Shown: positions 39,001-49,986 of the stretch, piece after piece | Layout of the letters: each line of letters starts with the position of its first letter | Position numbering within the stretch: position 1 is the stretch's first letter | Assembly (NCBI RefSeq): GCF_023101765.2 | Contig: NC_064240.1 | Location: 6,634,001-6,698,000, forward strand | Source: Spodoptera frugiperda | Lineage: Eukaryota > Arthropoda > Insecta > Lepidoptera > Noctuidae | Direction of reading: 5' to 3' | DNA: 64,000 nt | The notes under the pieces: model-generated | The model's input: the letters and a program-made list of their open reading frames with translations, nothing else | Told to the model about the DNA's origin: nothing | Databases searched by the model: none | Program-made: the position numbers and the translations under genes

Positions 39001-42000
39001 TGCTAGAAAGAACTGAGAAAATACATAGGTGAAAATACTACTAACGAAACGTAACACGAATTCGCAAAATAATTCAGCAGAATTTAACATCCACTGCTAG
39101 GTATTAAAAGACTCTTTCCTGGATATTAAAACATATTATTTTATTTGTACACCTAAATTATTCTGGCCACCCAAATGTTCCCAGAATCTGTAAATTGATA
39201 TTTGCAGCCATGAAAAACAAAAAAAAAGTAAATTAGGTGCGTCCTGTCTTCATTTCTTCATGTCAAAACCGTTTAAACTGCTTCATCACATAAAATTTTC
39301 CCGAGAACTTCATATTCTAAATCATGTTTTAGTGGAAAGTTAACAAAAACCACGACGTTATGAGCCGTGACAATTTATTTATTAGCAATAACTCTTCAGT
39401 GATGACTATTAGACTAGAAACGCTTGCCACACAGAGACCCAAATGTCAGCATTGACGTCACATGGGGAGTAGCTACTGAACTAAATATACAAGCTCGTTA
39501 ACAGAGGTGGAAGTATGAAGCGTGTGAGGTAACAGCCGTTAAATGTAATTTCACTGTGACCTTTTCATAGACCTCACCTATCGCTTCACCTAATGACAGG
39601 TCGTTGAATAATGTCTTTCTGAACTTCACCTATGTATACAGAGTGGGTGGACATTTGAAGGTTATTTTATAGACAAGGCTGTTCTAAAAATAATGTAATT
39701 GTTTTTTGTCGTGTTGTCATGTTATTAAATATTTTATTATGTCTATTTGTTGAGGAGTTTTCGGTAAAAATAGTCGGTGTTATAGCTTCGTTTGGTAGTA
39801 ATTTTCGTATGAAATAATACCAGTAGAAAAGGTTCTTTACAGTGGCTATTTGGTATATAATAATAATAGATGTAAACAGCTATGTACTTATTAAAGGGGA
39901 AAAACAAACTTGTTTTTATGTTACGTTGTTTGTCGTGACAGTTTAAATCAATATCTGATCAAGATGATATCAACAGTTATTGCGAAAAGGTACCCATTCT
40001 AGGACAAAGAATACGATACTTTATGAATTACTTAATAAAATAAAAACAATAACAAAGATTCACAGTACAAACAATATCAACATAATTATTAAAACTGTAG
40101 AAAAATATCAGATTTCTACGAAATAAGACGATTCCAATTTGCTTCAAGTTTTTGTTTATCTTATAAATGGCTGTCATTTGTTATGCAACAAAAAATCGGG
40201 GATTTTTCTCATAGAGGGCGAGAACACCAATTTTCCCACAATGGATTGTTGAATTAAAATATTTTTGAATTCTACGTATTTAGGTTTATTTTTCCATAAC
40301 ATAATTGTGAATTAGCGGTTTGAATTAACATTTTTCTTAAAACCTTATAAATATTTTAGTGAATACAACGTGAGTATAAAAAATAGGTATGATGGACTTG
40401 AGTCATACAATCATGTCTCATCATACACATTTTGTGAAAACTTCTAATAGTTTTCGAACATTATGATAAAAATCCAACATAGCTATGTAGAAAACTACTA
40501 TAAGAAGTCTTAAAATATAATACTTTTATAGAACAGAATATTTTGTATTGCACAACAAGACCAGACATTCAAATTAATTTATTGGGAACATTGGAATGGG
40601 ATTAAACACTCATTTATATTATTTCAACACACATAGACCAAAATGCAGAGACGCATCCAGAGATGCGTTCTAAAAAAACTTAACCAAAATAGTCTGGCAG
40701 TAGATGTAGGGCGCTTCTGACGTCATTAGTAACCCACTCTCGAAATGCATCGTCCCTTCCGATGTGGTACACGTGTGACCTAATTAAATTTTATTGCTTG
40801 CTTCGTAACAACCCTACCGATGGGCGACCATTGACTCCATTGAAGATGTTTTCATTTTAGTCATTATTTTGAAAAGTCAATAAAACTTGGTTTGGTTTAT
40901 CTAATGAAAAATTCGTAAAGTATTTTGTCAAAATATGTCTTCAATTTCTATATCCCTTTGGCTGTTATGCACCATAAAATAATATACAAATTGAAAAATG
41001 GACGTTGTATATTTTCACCACATCATAACATATTGAAAATATTCTCAAGATAAGTAGTATTTTTATCAGTTTCGATTCTATAAAGTCTACACTTTGATCT
41101 ACGATAATACAAAGAAAACGAAAGCTCAAAGATTTCAACTGATTTAATGTCAGCTTTTACAATCAATCCTCCAAAACCTCAAGAGGATCTTTGTTTATGA
41201 TTTACTACTGCATAGATTTACTGTCAAAATATTGCGATGACTCACGTTGAATAATGAGAACTAAGTGTATTATTACTAGACATATGCTAGTGTTTATCTT
41301 GGATACTGCGAAAATATTTTTACTAGTACAAAACACATATTTTTACTAGTACTACGTGTAAATTCAAAAATAGGTAGTAACCAACTCTATATAAATATCA
41401 GCTAATTGCATGTGCGTAAAACCAATGAGTTTTGCGTAAGCCCTATCATTAACCACATAAATCTCCGTACAACGGTACAGGTTAAAGTTTTTCTTCGAAA
41501 TGTATGTTATCTTAATTTCAACAACGTTTTCAGTTCAGGTGTAAATTCAACAAAACTGTTTAATCGATCGACGATTTATATTCAACGTTTTATAAACCGA
41601 TTTATTTTTGGACCCTTTACGAAACAGATGTGAGTGAAAATACAGGATTGAAGATAGTCTGTACTCATATTACGAATGTGAAATACCGTACAGAAATTGC
41701 ATCTTTGTCACGATAAAATGGCTGATCAAATCTAAAAGAAATGTTCAGAGCAAAGTATAGGTATACGTAGTATCTAATGCACATACATACCTAACAGAAA
41801 GAAAATGTGGTTCCTATGGGACATATAAACGTGGATGAAGATGCGACTACAACTAGTATATTTAAATACAAGGCTAGTTATAATAATTTATAGTACGGTC
41901 GTCATACTTCTGCCATGTGGCTTGCCATGTGCTTTGAATGCCAATGTACCATAAAAGTACTACTATTCATCTATGAGCATTAATTGTTGATTTCTCTGCC

Positions 42001-43920
42001 AAAATGAAATGTTCTAAAATTATATTACCAATTAGCTATACATAGTTTAGTACGCTATTAGATTTTATTTCGTACCTATTTAGTTTCATTATGGCAGCCA
42101 ATTTTGCGTGATGAAATGCTTAGACATTTATTTGTCTGACAATTATTGAATAGAATTATTGTTACTATGTTGTACCCTTTTGAGACGATAATCCATTTAG
42201 TAGTCCATGTTTGAGAGAAAATATCTATTAATCATTCTTTAGGTGGTTGAGAGATGTAGAATAGTAAACTCATTTTTCTCTTTAGTGTTATAAATCTAAT
42301 TATAAACTGAAATAGTGTTATGTATGTGCTTATCCTGTACACGACCTGTATCGAACCTTATATCTCTAAAACAATTTCATCACCCGTACATAAGTATACT
42401 TTATTATAGAGAATCATGAGAATTACAATACGATTTATATGGAAATCGTGATTTTTGCAATTCCATGATATTTATTATCAACAATACAAATCACGACTAA
42501 CGATGTTTTCTTAGGTTTTATGTTGAAAGAAGAAAACCGTGGATTGTCTATTGTTTTTCTTGATCACGCGCAACTTGTTAAGTGTTAAGATGACAAATGA
42601 CATTGTTTAGTGTTTACCTCCTATATTTAGATGTCCGTATTGCTAATTGGTTCTTTGTATTTTGTATTTCCTAAGGTTTATTTACTTTCCATTTATTAGA
42701 ACTGTAAATTCTTCATTGGTTATCTAGAATCTAGGCAAGCTAAATTCATTTGATAAATTATTACTGAATTTTTCTAAGGCATAGTAGCACAGGGTAACCA
42801 TTTATGAATAATGTAGGCTATCTTCAAAACAAATTGTTTACTTTTTACAAACAAGACATAGTTTACATGAAAGCTGATGATTAATTACGATAAACTAGAA
42901 AATATTTTCTTCAACGTGCCAAATAAGATAAAACCATCTTCGTGCCGATTTACCTCATTCTGCCGGAATTATGCGTTAAATTTGGTTTTCGAGGAGAACA
43001 ATAAAACAGACAAGCTTATTAATTTAACTGTTTACGTAAATTTTAGACGTTTCACGTTCAGTAAAGACGCCTTGAAAATTGCGTGCGTATCGTCCACAAT
43101 AAATGGCAACAATAAATCGTACAAACCATTTTGAATTTTCCTCCCAATTTGATAAAGTCCAAATTAATTTAAATGTTTTCCCGAAAATCAATGTTTCCGC
43201 TTTTCCTTTTGTTTATTGGTTCACGTGATACGTAGTTTACGATTTTTCTTGATACTTACTGAACAGTTTGAACAATGAAGCGTCAGCGTTATTTACTACA
43301 CAACATCAATTCTTTTTGGGAACGGAAAAATAAACGGTCTCTAACTGAAAAACAAACTGCGTACTTTTTAGTGTGCCGACATTATTTCGAAAACATTTAA
43401 TTTTAAAATTACTTGAGATTACATAAGTTTTTTAACTTTTTCTTATCAGATGACCATAGTTTCGTCTCATGTTAAAAGAGATTTTGAAACAAAAATCAAA
43501 AATATTTGTTAAGTCAAATAACATGTTCTGGAAAAAGATCACAATTTTTTTTTGTCTCTTAAGACTCCAATAACCAATCAAACATGAGAAGTCTGTCTGC
43601 AGACGATACGATCTCCGACCTTTATAGCCATCATCACAAATCAAGTGTAGAGTTGCGATACAAAGTATAATGTCTGGTTTATGTCTACCACCAAGATTGA
43701 AGTGCTTTTTACAGTATCCGACACGACATGAGTACGATGTTTAATAAAAAAATCGTAGGTGCAGAGGCACATTGTGCAAAATAGGACATACGCATGGACA
43801 CACGCACACACAAGGTGCCTTTTTGTCACAACAAATATTATAGTCTAATTTTTTATTTGGACTTAATTGTGTGTGTCCAAAATGGACTAGAAATTATCTG
43901 AAACTAGTTCAGTTAGTTTG
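33014..43920. other. Long non-coding stretch, no gene recognised
   Basis: Contains palindromes ATCGAATATTCGAT (34795-34808) and TAGGTACGTACCTA (35005-35018), an 8-bp-arm hairpin at 38224-38242, an inverted pair ACGCATC/GATGCGT at 40651-40668, and CRE octamers at 39453-39460 and 40718-40725. Frames of 115 codons (35638-35985, GTG-initiated) and 105 codons (38293-38610) have no motifs and are of chance length. No repeat family that I know is visible. Confidence 0.55.
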
Positions 43921-43926
43921 TAGTTA

Positions 43927-43953
43927 ACACGGTTTTTTGCCGAAAAACCGTGT
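43927..43953. repeat. Perfect hairpin, 11-bp arms, 5-nt loop
   Basis: ACACGGTTTTT (43927-43937) faces AAAAACCGTGT (43943-43953) around TGCCG. It lies about 120 bp past the 3' ends of the minus-strand frames at 44074-44645, on the side where a terminator or stem-loop would fall. In a eukaryote it is more likely element-derived. Confidence 0.6.
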
Positions 43954-44073
43954 GTATACAAGAGGCCTTACAGTATGCAATTCCACTAAGCCCATAAGCA
44001 CAGTACTGACGTATTAAGTCACCTTTATTAATTTTCACACGCCCCAATTTCACGCAATGACGTATCGTTGTCG

Positions 44074-44454
44074 TTACGTCAAACTAAAGTGGGCGTAAAT
44101 GGTACGCAAAAAATCAATCGAGTTTAGGAACGGCCCAGGTGAGTCAGACACCATAGTTAATTTATTAGAATGGAATATTTTACCAGACTGAACATCACGG
44201 GTTTTTATTCCCGAAAGAAATCGGCAAATATGGACGTGTATTAAATGCAATGTAAAATTAGCATCAGAATCATAAGAAGCGATCATCTGGTATGTACCAG
44301 ACCCAAATAGACGCTCTTTAACTATTTCTGGGTGTTTTGGTAAACCTAATATTACTTTGGCCTGTACTCTAGTCACAGAATCAGTTGAGCTGACTTCTTT
44401 ACTAACAAAATGTGACACTACAGCAATTTCATTTGAATGGAATGTGTTACTCAA
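44074..44454 (-). pseudogene. 126-codon open frame, unrecognised; possible decayed coding remnant
   Basis: This is the longest frame of the window. It opens with ATG at 44454, overlapping the stop region of the next frame upstream (44451-44645). The product is soluble-looking, with no signal peptide or membrane segment, and includes an ILGLPKHPEIVKERLFGSGT stretch. Its two ends are related: FHSNEIAVVS near the start and FHSNKLTMVS near residue 95. At DNA level this is a direct repeat of about 30 bp (44414-44443 and 44147-44176, roughly three quarters identical). I recognise no family. One frame of this length is expected by chance, so coding status is unproven. It could equally be part of a mobile element or of a virus-derived insertion. 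Confidence 0.2.
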
Positions 44455-44645
44455 AAATATGTAAGGTACCGGGCTAGTGGAAAACTAGATGATAAACCTA
44501 CTATTCTTTTAGATAAGATATACACGTTTTTATTAAAAAAACAGTTGTATGCTCTATTTAGATTACCGATATCGTGTGAATCGATAATTAATTGTCCTCC
44601 ACGTTGATCTAATAACATAAATAATCCATAGATTAGAAATGGCAT
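44451..44645 (-). pseudogene. 64-codon open frame upstream of the 126-codon frame
   Basis: It reads from an ATG at 44645 and stops 4 bp into the start of the longer frame, in a different register. Together they could be one protein of about 190 residues broken by a frameshift. The peptide has a hydrophobic start (LIYGLFMLL) and a GGQLIIDSHDIGN stretch. No family is recognised. The adjacency is the only argument for treating the pair as a unit. Confidence 0.15.
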
Positions 44646-47627
44646 TCGTTTGACATAACTGCGCAGTTTTTCTGATTACAAAGTTGTAACTTTTTTATTT
44701 CACTTTTTACCTTGTAGGTTATCGATTGTAGATCCCTTTGAAGAGTTCCGAATAGTTCCGTGTTGGTTCAAAAAGTACCGAAAAGTGCATTGCTGTTATT
44801 AAAATATATTATCTATAAATTAATGGATCAGTTTATTAGATAATACTTACTTCCTAAGTTTTTATTTTTAAGGACGAAGACTTAGCGTTTTATTATCGTC
44901 TTCATATTATTTGGAGGTTTCATTTTAATATAATTTGTTTTCAAACTATAAATCACAAAAAACATCTATCAAAACAAATCATAAAATGTTTGGTATGGTA
45001 TTTTTCCGTCATATCAATTACAAAGAAATTAATTAATCACCTTATCACAGATGCGTAGTACATTTTTGTTTATTTATAAAATGTATTTACTATTTGGTAA
45101 TAGCACGCCGTGGAAAATATTTCAATGTCGTTGATAAAATTAATATTTTAATCACTATCTTAATACTTTTGCAAACAAAAACAAAAATACATAAACAATG
45201 TGATTAAAAATGCCTTTTTTAATACGGATAATTAATTTCATAGAAGCTTAACAGCAAGATTAATCGATTGATAAAATGTTTGCACTATATACCTAACCTA
45301 TTACCAAATACCTAATTTAACTTCTAAAGAAACGTTCAGTCATCGATTTAAAAAAAAAACATTTACTTATTTAGTCAGTTGTAACCAAAACCTGATTCAG
45401 CTACGTCTATGCTTATATAACTGTAATCTCAAAGACCTAAATAAAACTCCGTTTAAAAACATTTATAGATCAAAAATAAACTTTGAGTTTAATTATCGTC
45501 ACCTTCATCTTATTTAAATATTGATTAAAACTTTTCCATCGATTCGAAGACACATTAGAGCTAAATACTAAAATATTGATGCCGAAGGTCCGTTCCTGCG
45601 TCATTACTGGCCGCCAATAGTGGGTCAACCCTCGACTGCTGTGGGATAAAAATATCCCTTTGATATGTCTCACTGTCAATCAAAACCTATGTAAGCAGTA
45701 GGTTACGAAAATTATGTGTGTTGTGTACACGGACGACTTGTAATTTATTAACGAACAAGATCTTTTGACAAGTGAAGGAAATAACAGGAGATATTATTAC
45801 CAACTAATTTCGATACACATAATATTATTGCTTTAAATCTGTGCTAATGCATTTACAACGGTAATCCATCGTAATAAAACACATTATTCAACTTCTGTCT
45901 TAATTATGTTGTCCTTCCCGCTTTTTTAAGTGTCGTCATTAGTGTTGTTTTTATTTTGTACAACGTAATTGCTTTTGACGTCACTGGGAGGTCATTCGAC
46001 TATAATTATTATTAATACCAAGTAGCTTAATATTTAATAACTTCAGTAATCACTTCTTGAAAAAGTTTGTGGTATTGACAATTTTCAAGACCAGTGCAGT
46101 GAACTTGTAAATGCAACCTTCAACAATTTACCTCGACAAATGTCACATAAAAATCAGTTTAACGCCAACCATTTATGTTTATTTTCCAAGACTGAAACCG
46201 TAAAGATTGTGACAAACTCAATTTACACATCTAAGGACAAGATCACCTTCTATCCGTGGAACAATCCAGAGCTATAAAGAGGACAAATGGAATTTAACCA
46301 TAACATATTTGTCACGAAAAAAATTCCACACGTATAGGTATAGGTATAAACAAATTTACAAATAACAGCAAACAAACGAACAGTTCCTGTTTCTAGAAAA
46401 AAAAATATGTTTGTACCACTGGGCATGGTAAACAACTAAATTGTATCTTAAATGCTTAATGCTTATAGTCCAGGTAATTTGACTCGAACATAATGGAAGG
46501 CACTTAGGTACTAAGTATACCTTGAAATGTGTAACTTCGGTCAAGGTTATTTGGCAAGGCCTTGAATCCATACGACTTTGACTACGTCACGAAATTAGAT
46601 TCGTCTAGTGTAGCGTCTAGTCCTTCATTTGAATATTTTATATGTCATACACGTGACACTATAAATGATATTGTATATCGTATAGTATATTTTGTACCAC
46701 AGTGTGATAACTCCGCAATACTGTAATACAAACCAATTAGCCCTCCCTATGATTCATACTTTGATTGATGTTTTTCTAACGTTTTAATAGATTTATGGCT
46801 TAATAGTAGTGTTTATATAACTATATTTATAACTAATTATAAACAGTAGGTACTATGAATATACGTGGCTGATTATTTACAAGCTATTCTATTACAAATT
46901 TATTTTTATATATTTTTCCTAATTGAAATGTCTACACTTTTCCACTGACTGAAATATAAATCACAATAATCAGTATAACGCCTTTTATTTATGATGGAAA
47001 TTTCTACGCTATAATGGAAAAACTATCTTAGAAGAAAAATAAAGGGTTACGACTACTTGAACACCGAGTACTTTTCCAAGTGGAAAGAGATTGCATTTGA
47101 TTTCTTTGATGACTAAATAAACGAACTCTAATTTGCAATGTTTGATCTTGACTGTTCTTATTCATTATTTTGTCGTTTCTTTGAAATATAGTATCTTGGC
47201 TTCTTTCTATCTAGAGCAACAATATATCAAATAATAAAGGATAATGTTCGATGTCGGAAAATTAGCGTGTTGAAAAATTGTGCCGGTGACGGTCAGTTTC
47301 AGTACAAGACGCGTAAGACATTGTTTATTTTGTCTGTCACTATTTGTTATTCGAGCACAAAGACCGGGTTTACGAATTTCGCAGAAGCCCACCAAGATCG
47401 CGTAAAGACGTCACTGTCCATTGTTCAATCTTACTAATCTTTTGGGCACAAAATCCCAATGTTACGTCGAGAATTGCGCAGTTGTATTGCCACGACAATG
47501 TGGTAGCGTCAATAGATTAATGGATTTTATTTTTGCCCTTATTCCAAAAGAGTTAGAGGTTAGAATTGCGTGAATTTTAAAATATGTTCAATGACATGAC
47601 GAGGTGCGTTGCGTCTAATTGCGTCTT
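44646..47627. other. Non-coding stretch, nothing recognised
   Basis: AT-rich DNA with a CRE octamer at 45976-45983, a 6-bp stem (GGGATA/TATCCC, 45643-45658) and only short frames. No repeat family or RNA is visible. Confidence 0.6.
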
Positions 47628-47704
47628 GTCACGTGACCGCCGGCTGTGACAGTGTCGGGCGGTGCTGCGCCCACGCCGCCGACGCCAATGGGTTCATACG
47701 TCAC
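47628..47704. promoter_or_regulatory. GC-rich islet with E-box, CCAAT and CRE-half words; possible promoter
   Basis: About 69% GC over 77 bp in a background near 35%. It starts with a palindromic E-box, GTCACGTGAC (47628-47637, the form bound by USF/MITF/TFEB-type bHLH-ZIP factors), and ends with CCAAT (47685-47689) and ACGTCA (47698-47703). A CRE-like acgtcac also lies about 220 bp to the left (47407-47413). The combination is promoter-like, but no TATA box, initiator or downstream exon could be fixed and the direction is unknown. GC-rich repeat debris is the alternative. Confidence 0.3.
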
Positions 47705-48755
47705 AGTCTGTTTTAACATCAGTTTTAAATTACTATTCGCCCGAATCTACATTTTCCTAGAACAAGAAAACAAAAATAACTAATAAAATGTCAGCCGTAA
47801 TTCATAGTTTTTATTTCGGGGGGATTAAAGACCAATGTATTGTAACTGCGTTTTAAACTTTTAAACTCTTGCATTATTCATGTAGGTATGTTTTGTTGTT
47901 AGTTATGCAATAGACGTAAATATCAAACAAAGCATATACATTGACGGAAGACACGGGGCGTTCATTAAAATGCAACTGAGGTACAAAACTACAAATGGCA
48001 TTGTTGTAAGTCATTCTGAAGGGACCTTTGTATCTAATAGAAAAATCATCTTTGTCTTTGTCACTAAATTATACCACAATTTATTATTAAAGGAATGTGC
48101 ATTATGATAAAGTCCTAATTAACTACTTTCAGTCATATTGCTTACTTTGCGAAAGTCTACAAGACGCAACCGTGCCTATATTTCTATCAAGTGACTTATT
48201 GAACCCAATTACAGCTGTAAACCGCTTTATGTTTGGATTACAAACTAACAAATACTGAATATGAATTATAATCTACTTCACAATAATATGTTGTCAAGAA
48301 AATTCCCAATCAAACATGTGTGTGTGTTATCAAAATTATTTTAATCAGCTGATTGTATGTTGTTTTGATACACCATGTGGTGTAAGCATTTGAAAATAAA
48401 CAAAACGTCATACTTAGTATGAGTCAATAAACTGGTGAAAAGTGGGTGTAAGTGCACTCAGTTTTCACTAGTTTAGCCATGATTGAGTGGATCTGAAATG
48501 ATAACATCTCAATTGAATCTATTTTACACCTGCAACAAAGTATTTTAGTTTTCGAAATTCTTCATAAAATAGTACGTTCATTGTAACTGACTTTGCCAAT
48601 AGGTTTGTTCTTTATTAAAAGTGAACCTAGAAATACGATAAAAAGTCTAGTTATTTGGTCGAAAAATTGTGGTTACCCGAATTGTTTTCTTAAACTCCCG
48701 GAAAACTTCGCAAAATACTAGATTTTAGTCCAGTCATTTGGTATCCAATCAAATT
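47705..48755. other. Non-coding stretch, nothing recognised
   Basis: AT-rich sequence flanking the GC islet. No frame follows the islet on either side that would mark a first coding exon. Confidence 0.55.
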
Positions 48756-48801
48756 GTAATTAATCAGTGCTCCAAATGCTTTGGAGCACTGATTGAATTA
48801 T
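48756..48801. repeat. Perfect 15-bp-arm hairpin extended to about 21 bp
   Basis: The arm at 48762-48776 pairs perfectly with 48780-48794 around a 3-nt loop (TGC). After a one-base bulge (48795) the stem continues for five more pairs (48757-48761 with 48796-48800) and one G-T pair. A perfect 15-bp stem with so small a loop is very unlikely by chance in 64 kb. It may be a foldback element, a site of inverted duplication, or a structured RNA. The tiny loop argues against a standard microRNA precursor. Confidence 0.8.
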
Positions 48802-49866
48802 TTCCATAATAAAGGAGGACACTAATAAAACAACCTCTTTATAATAATAGCTACCATTGGAAAGTCCTTGAAATTTTCCACATCTGTATTATTGAATGTT
48901 TACAAACAAACAACTTTAGATAATTTTTTATCTGTTAATTAACTATCAGTATAAAAATAAAACATTAAAATAACATTGTGCAATAAGATATGCTGCGTAC
49001 TACAATTTACGCATTGTATATTTTTGTGAATGACGATAGATGTGCACATAGGAATTAAAATTCATTTCTATGAAATGTTATGTATTTGCTACCGTACGAT
49101 TTATTTGCTTGATGAATTACAACCTCGTTACGTAGAATTCGGACAACGGACTGACATTGCATACAATTTTTTCGACCCTAATAAAAAAGTATATACCTAG
49201 GTGATATCTGACAACCTACACCAGCTAACTCACGATTAGTTATTTATTTTTTAAGTTCCATACACCATGGATGTAATCCTGTTAGTTATCTATACTTTTC
49301 TTGATTTTCGACCTACTTTAGTTCCTACTAAAGTTCATTTTCCTAATTGTCACGAAATGTTTCCTTAGTATCATGAGCTCAATGATTGAAAAATACAATT
49401 TACAAACCATACATGGAATGGGAAATGCCGAACTGAAAATAAATAACAGAGTACATCAGTAAAATAAATAAAGTCAAATAAAATATAATAGTTGAAAGAA
49501 CTGACGTCCCATTTACACTAACAAACAAACTAACAACAATAATATTTACAAAACAATGTCTTCACAGGAAAAAACGCAAAGGGATTTTCCATAATTTCGA
49601 CGAAATTATAAATAAATATTACAACATTATGTAGTAAAATGTCTTATCAACGTTCCAAATCCAGGAAAAAGTATCAGATCATCAAAACAATCGTTGTTAT
49701 CACGAAGGAAACTGATTTAGTTTTATTTATTATCTAATCAGTATTATTTGTATATTTGGTAGATAAATAATGAGTTCATTGCTTTATCAATTCGTTTGTG
49801 ACCTTCTCCTTGGCATATGTATGACGTGTGTATTATGTATCTATGCGATGTAAAAATGTAATATAT

Positions 49867-49986
49867 GTAGGTATATTACCTTCCTTACTAACCTTATACA
49901 GTGCAGCAAGGGTAGATAAATATTTATTTGTTACAACAAATGTATTTGACAAATACATTCAGAGTAAGTCACTGTAATATACCTAC
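49867..49986. repeat. MITE-like foldback of about 120 bp
   Basis: GTAGGTATATTAC (49867-49879) and GTAATATACCTAC (49974-49986) are perfect 13-bp terminal inverted repeats. Inside them CTTACT faces AGTAAG, and the centre holds another perfect hairpin, AATGTATTTG/CAAATACATT (49939-49948 and 49950-49959). Nested pairing over 120 bp suggests a miniature inverted-repeat element. No clear target-site duplication is visible. Confidence 0.5.
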
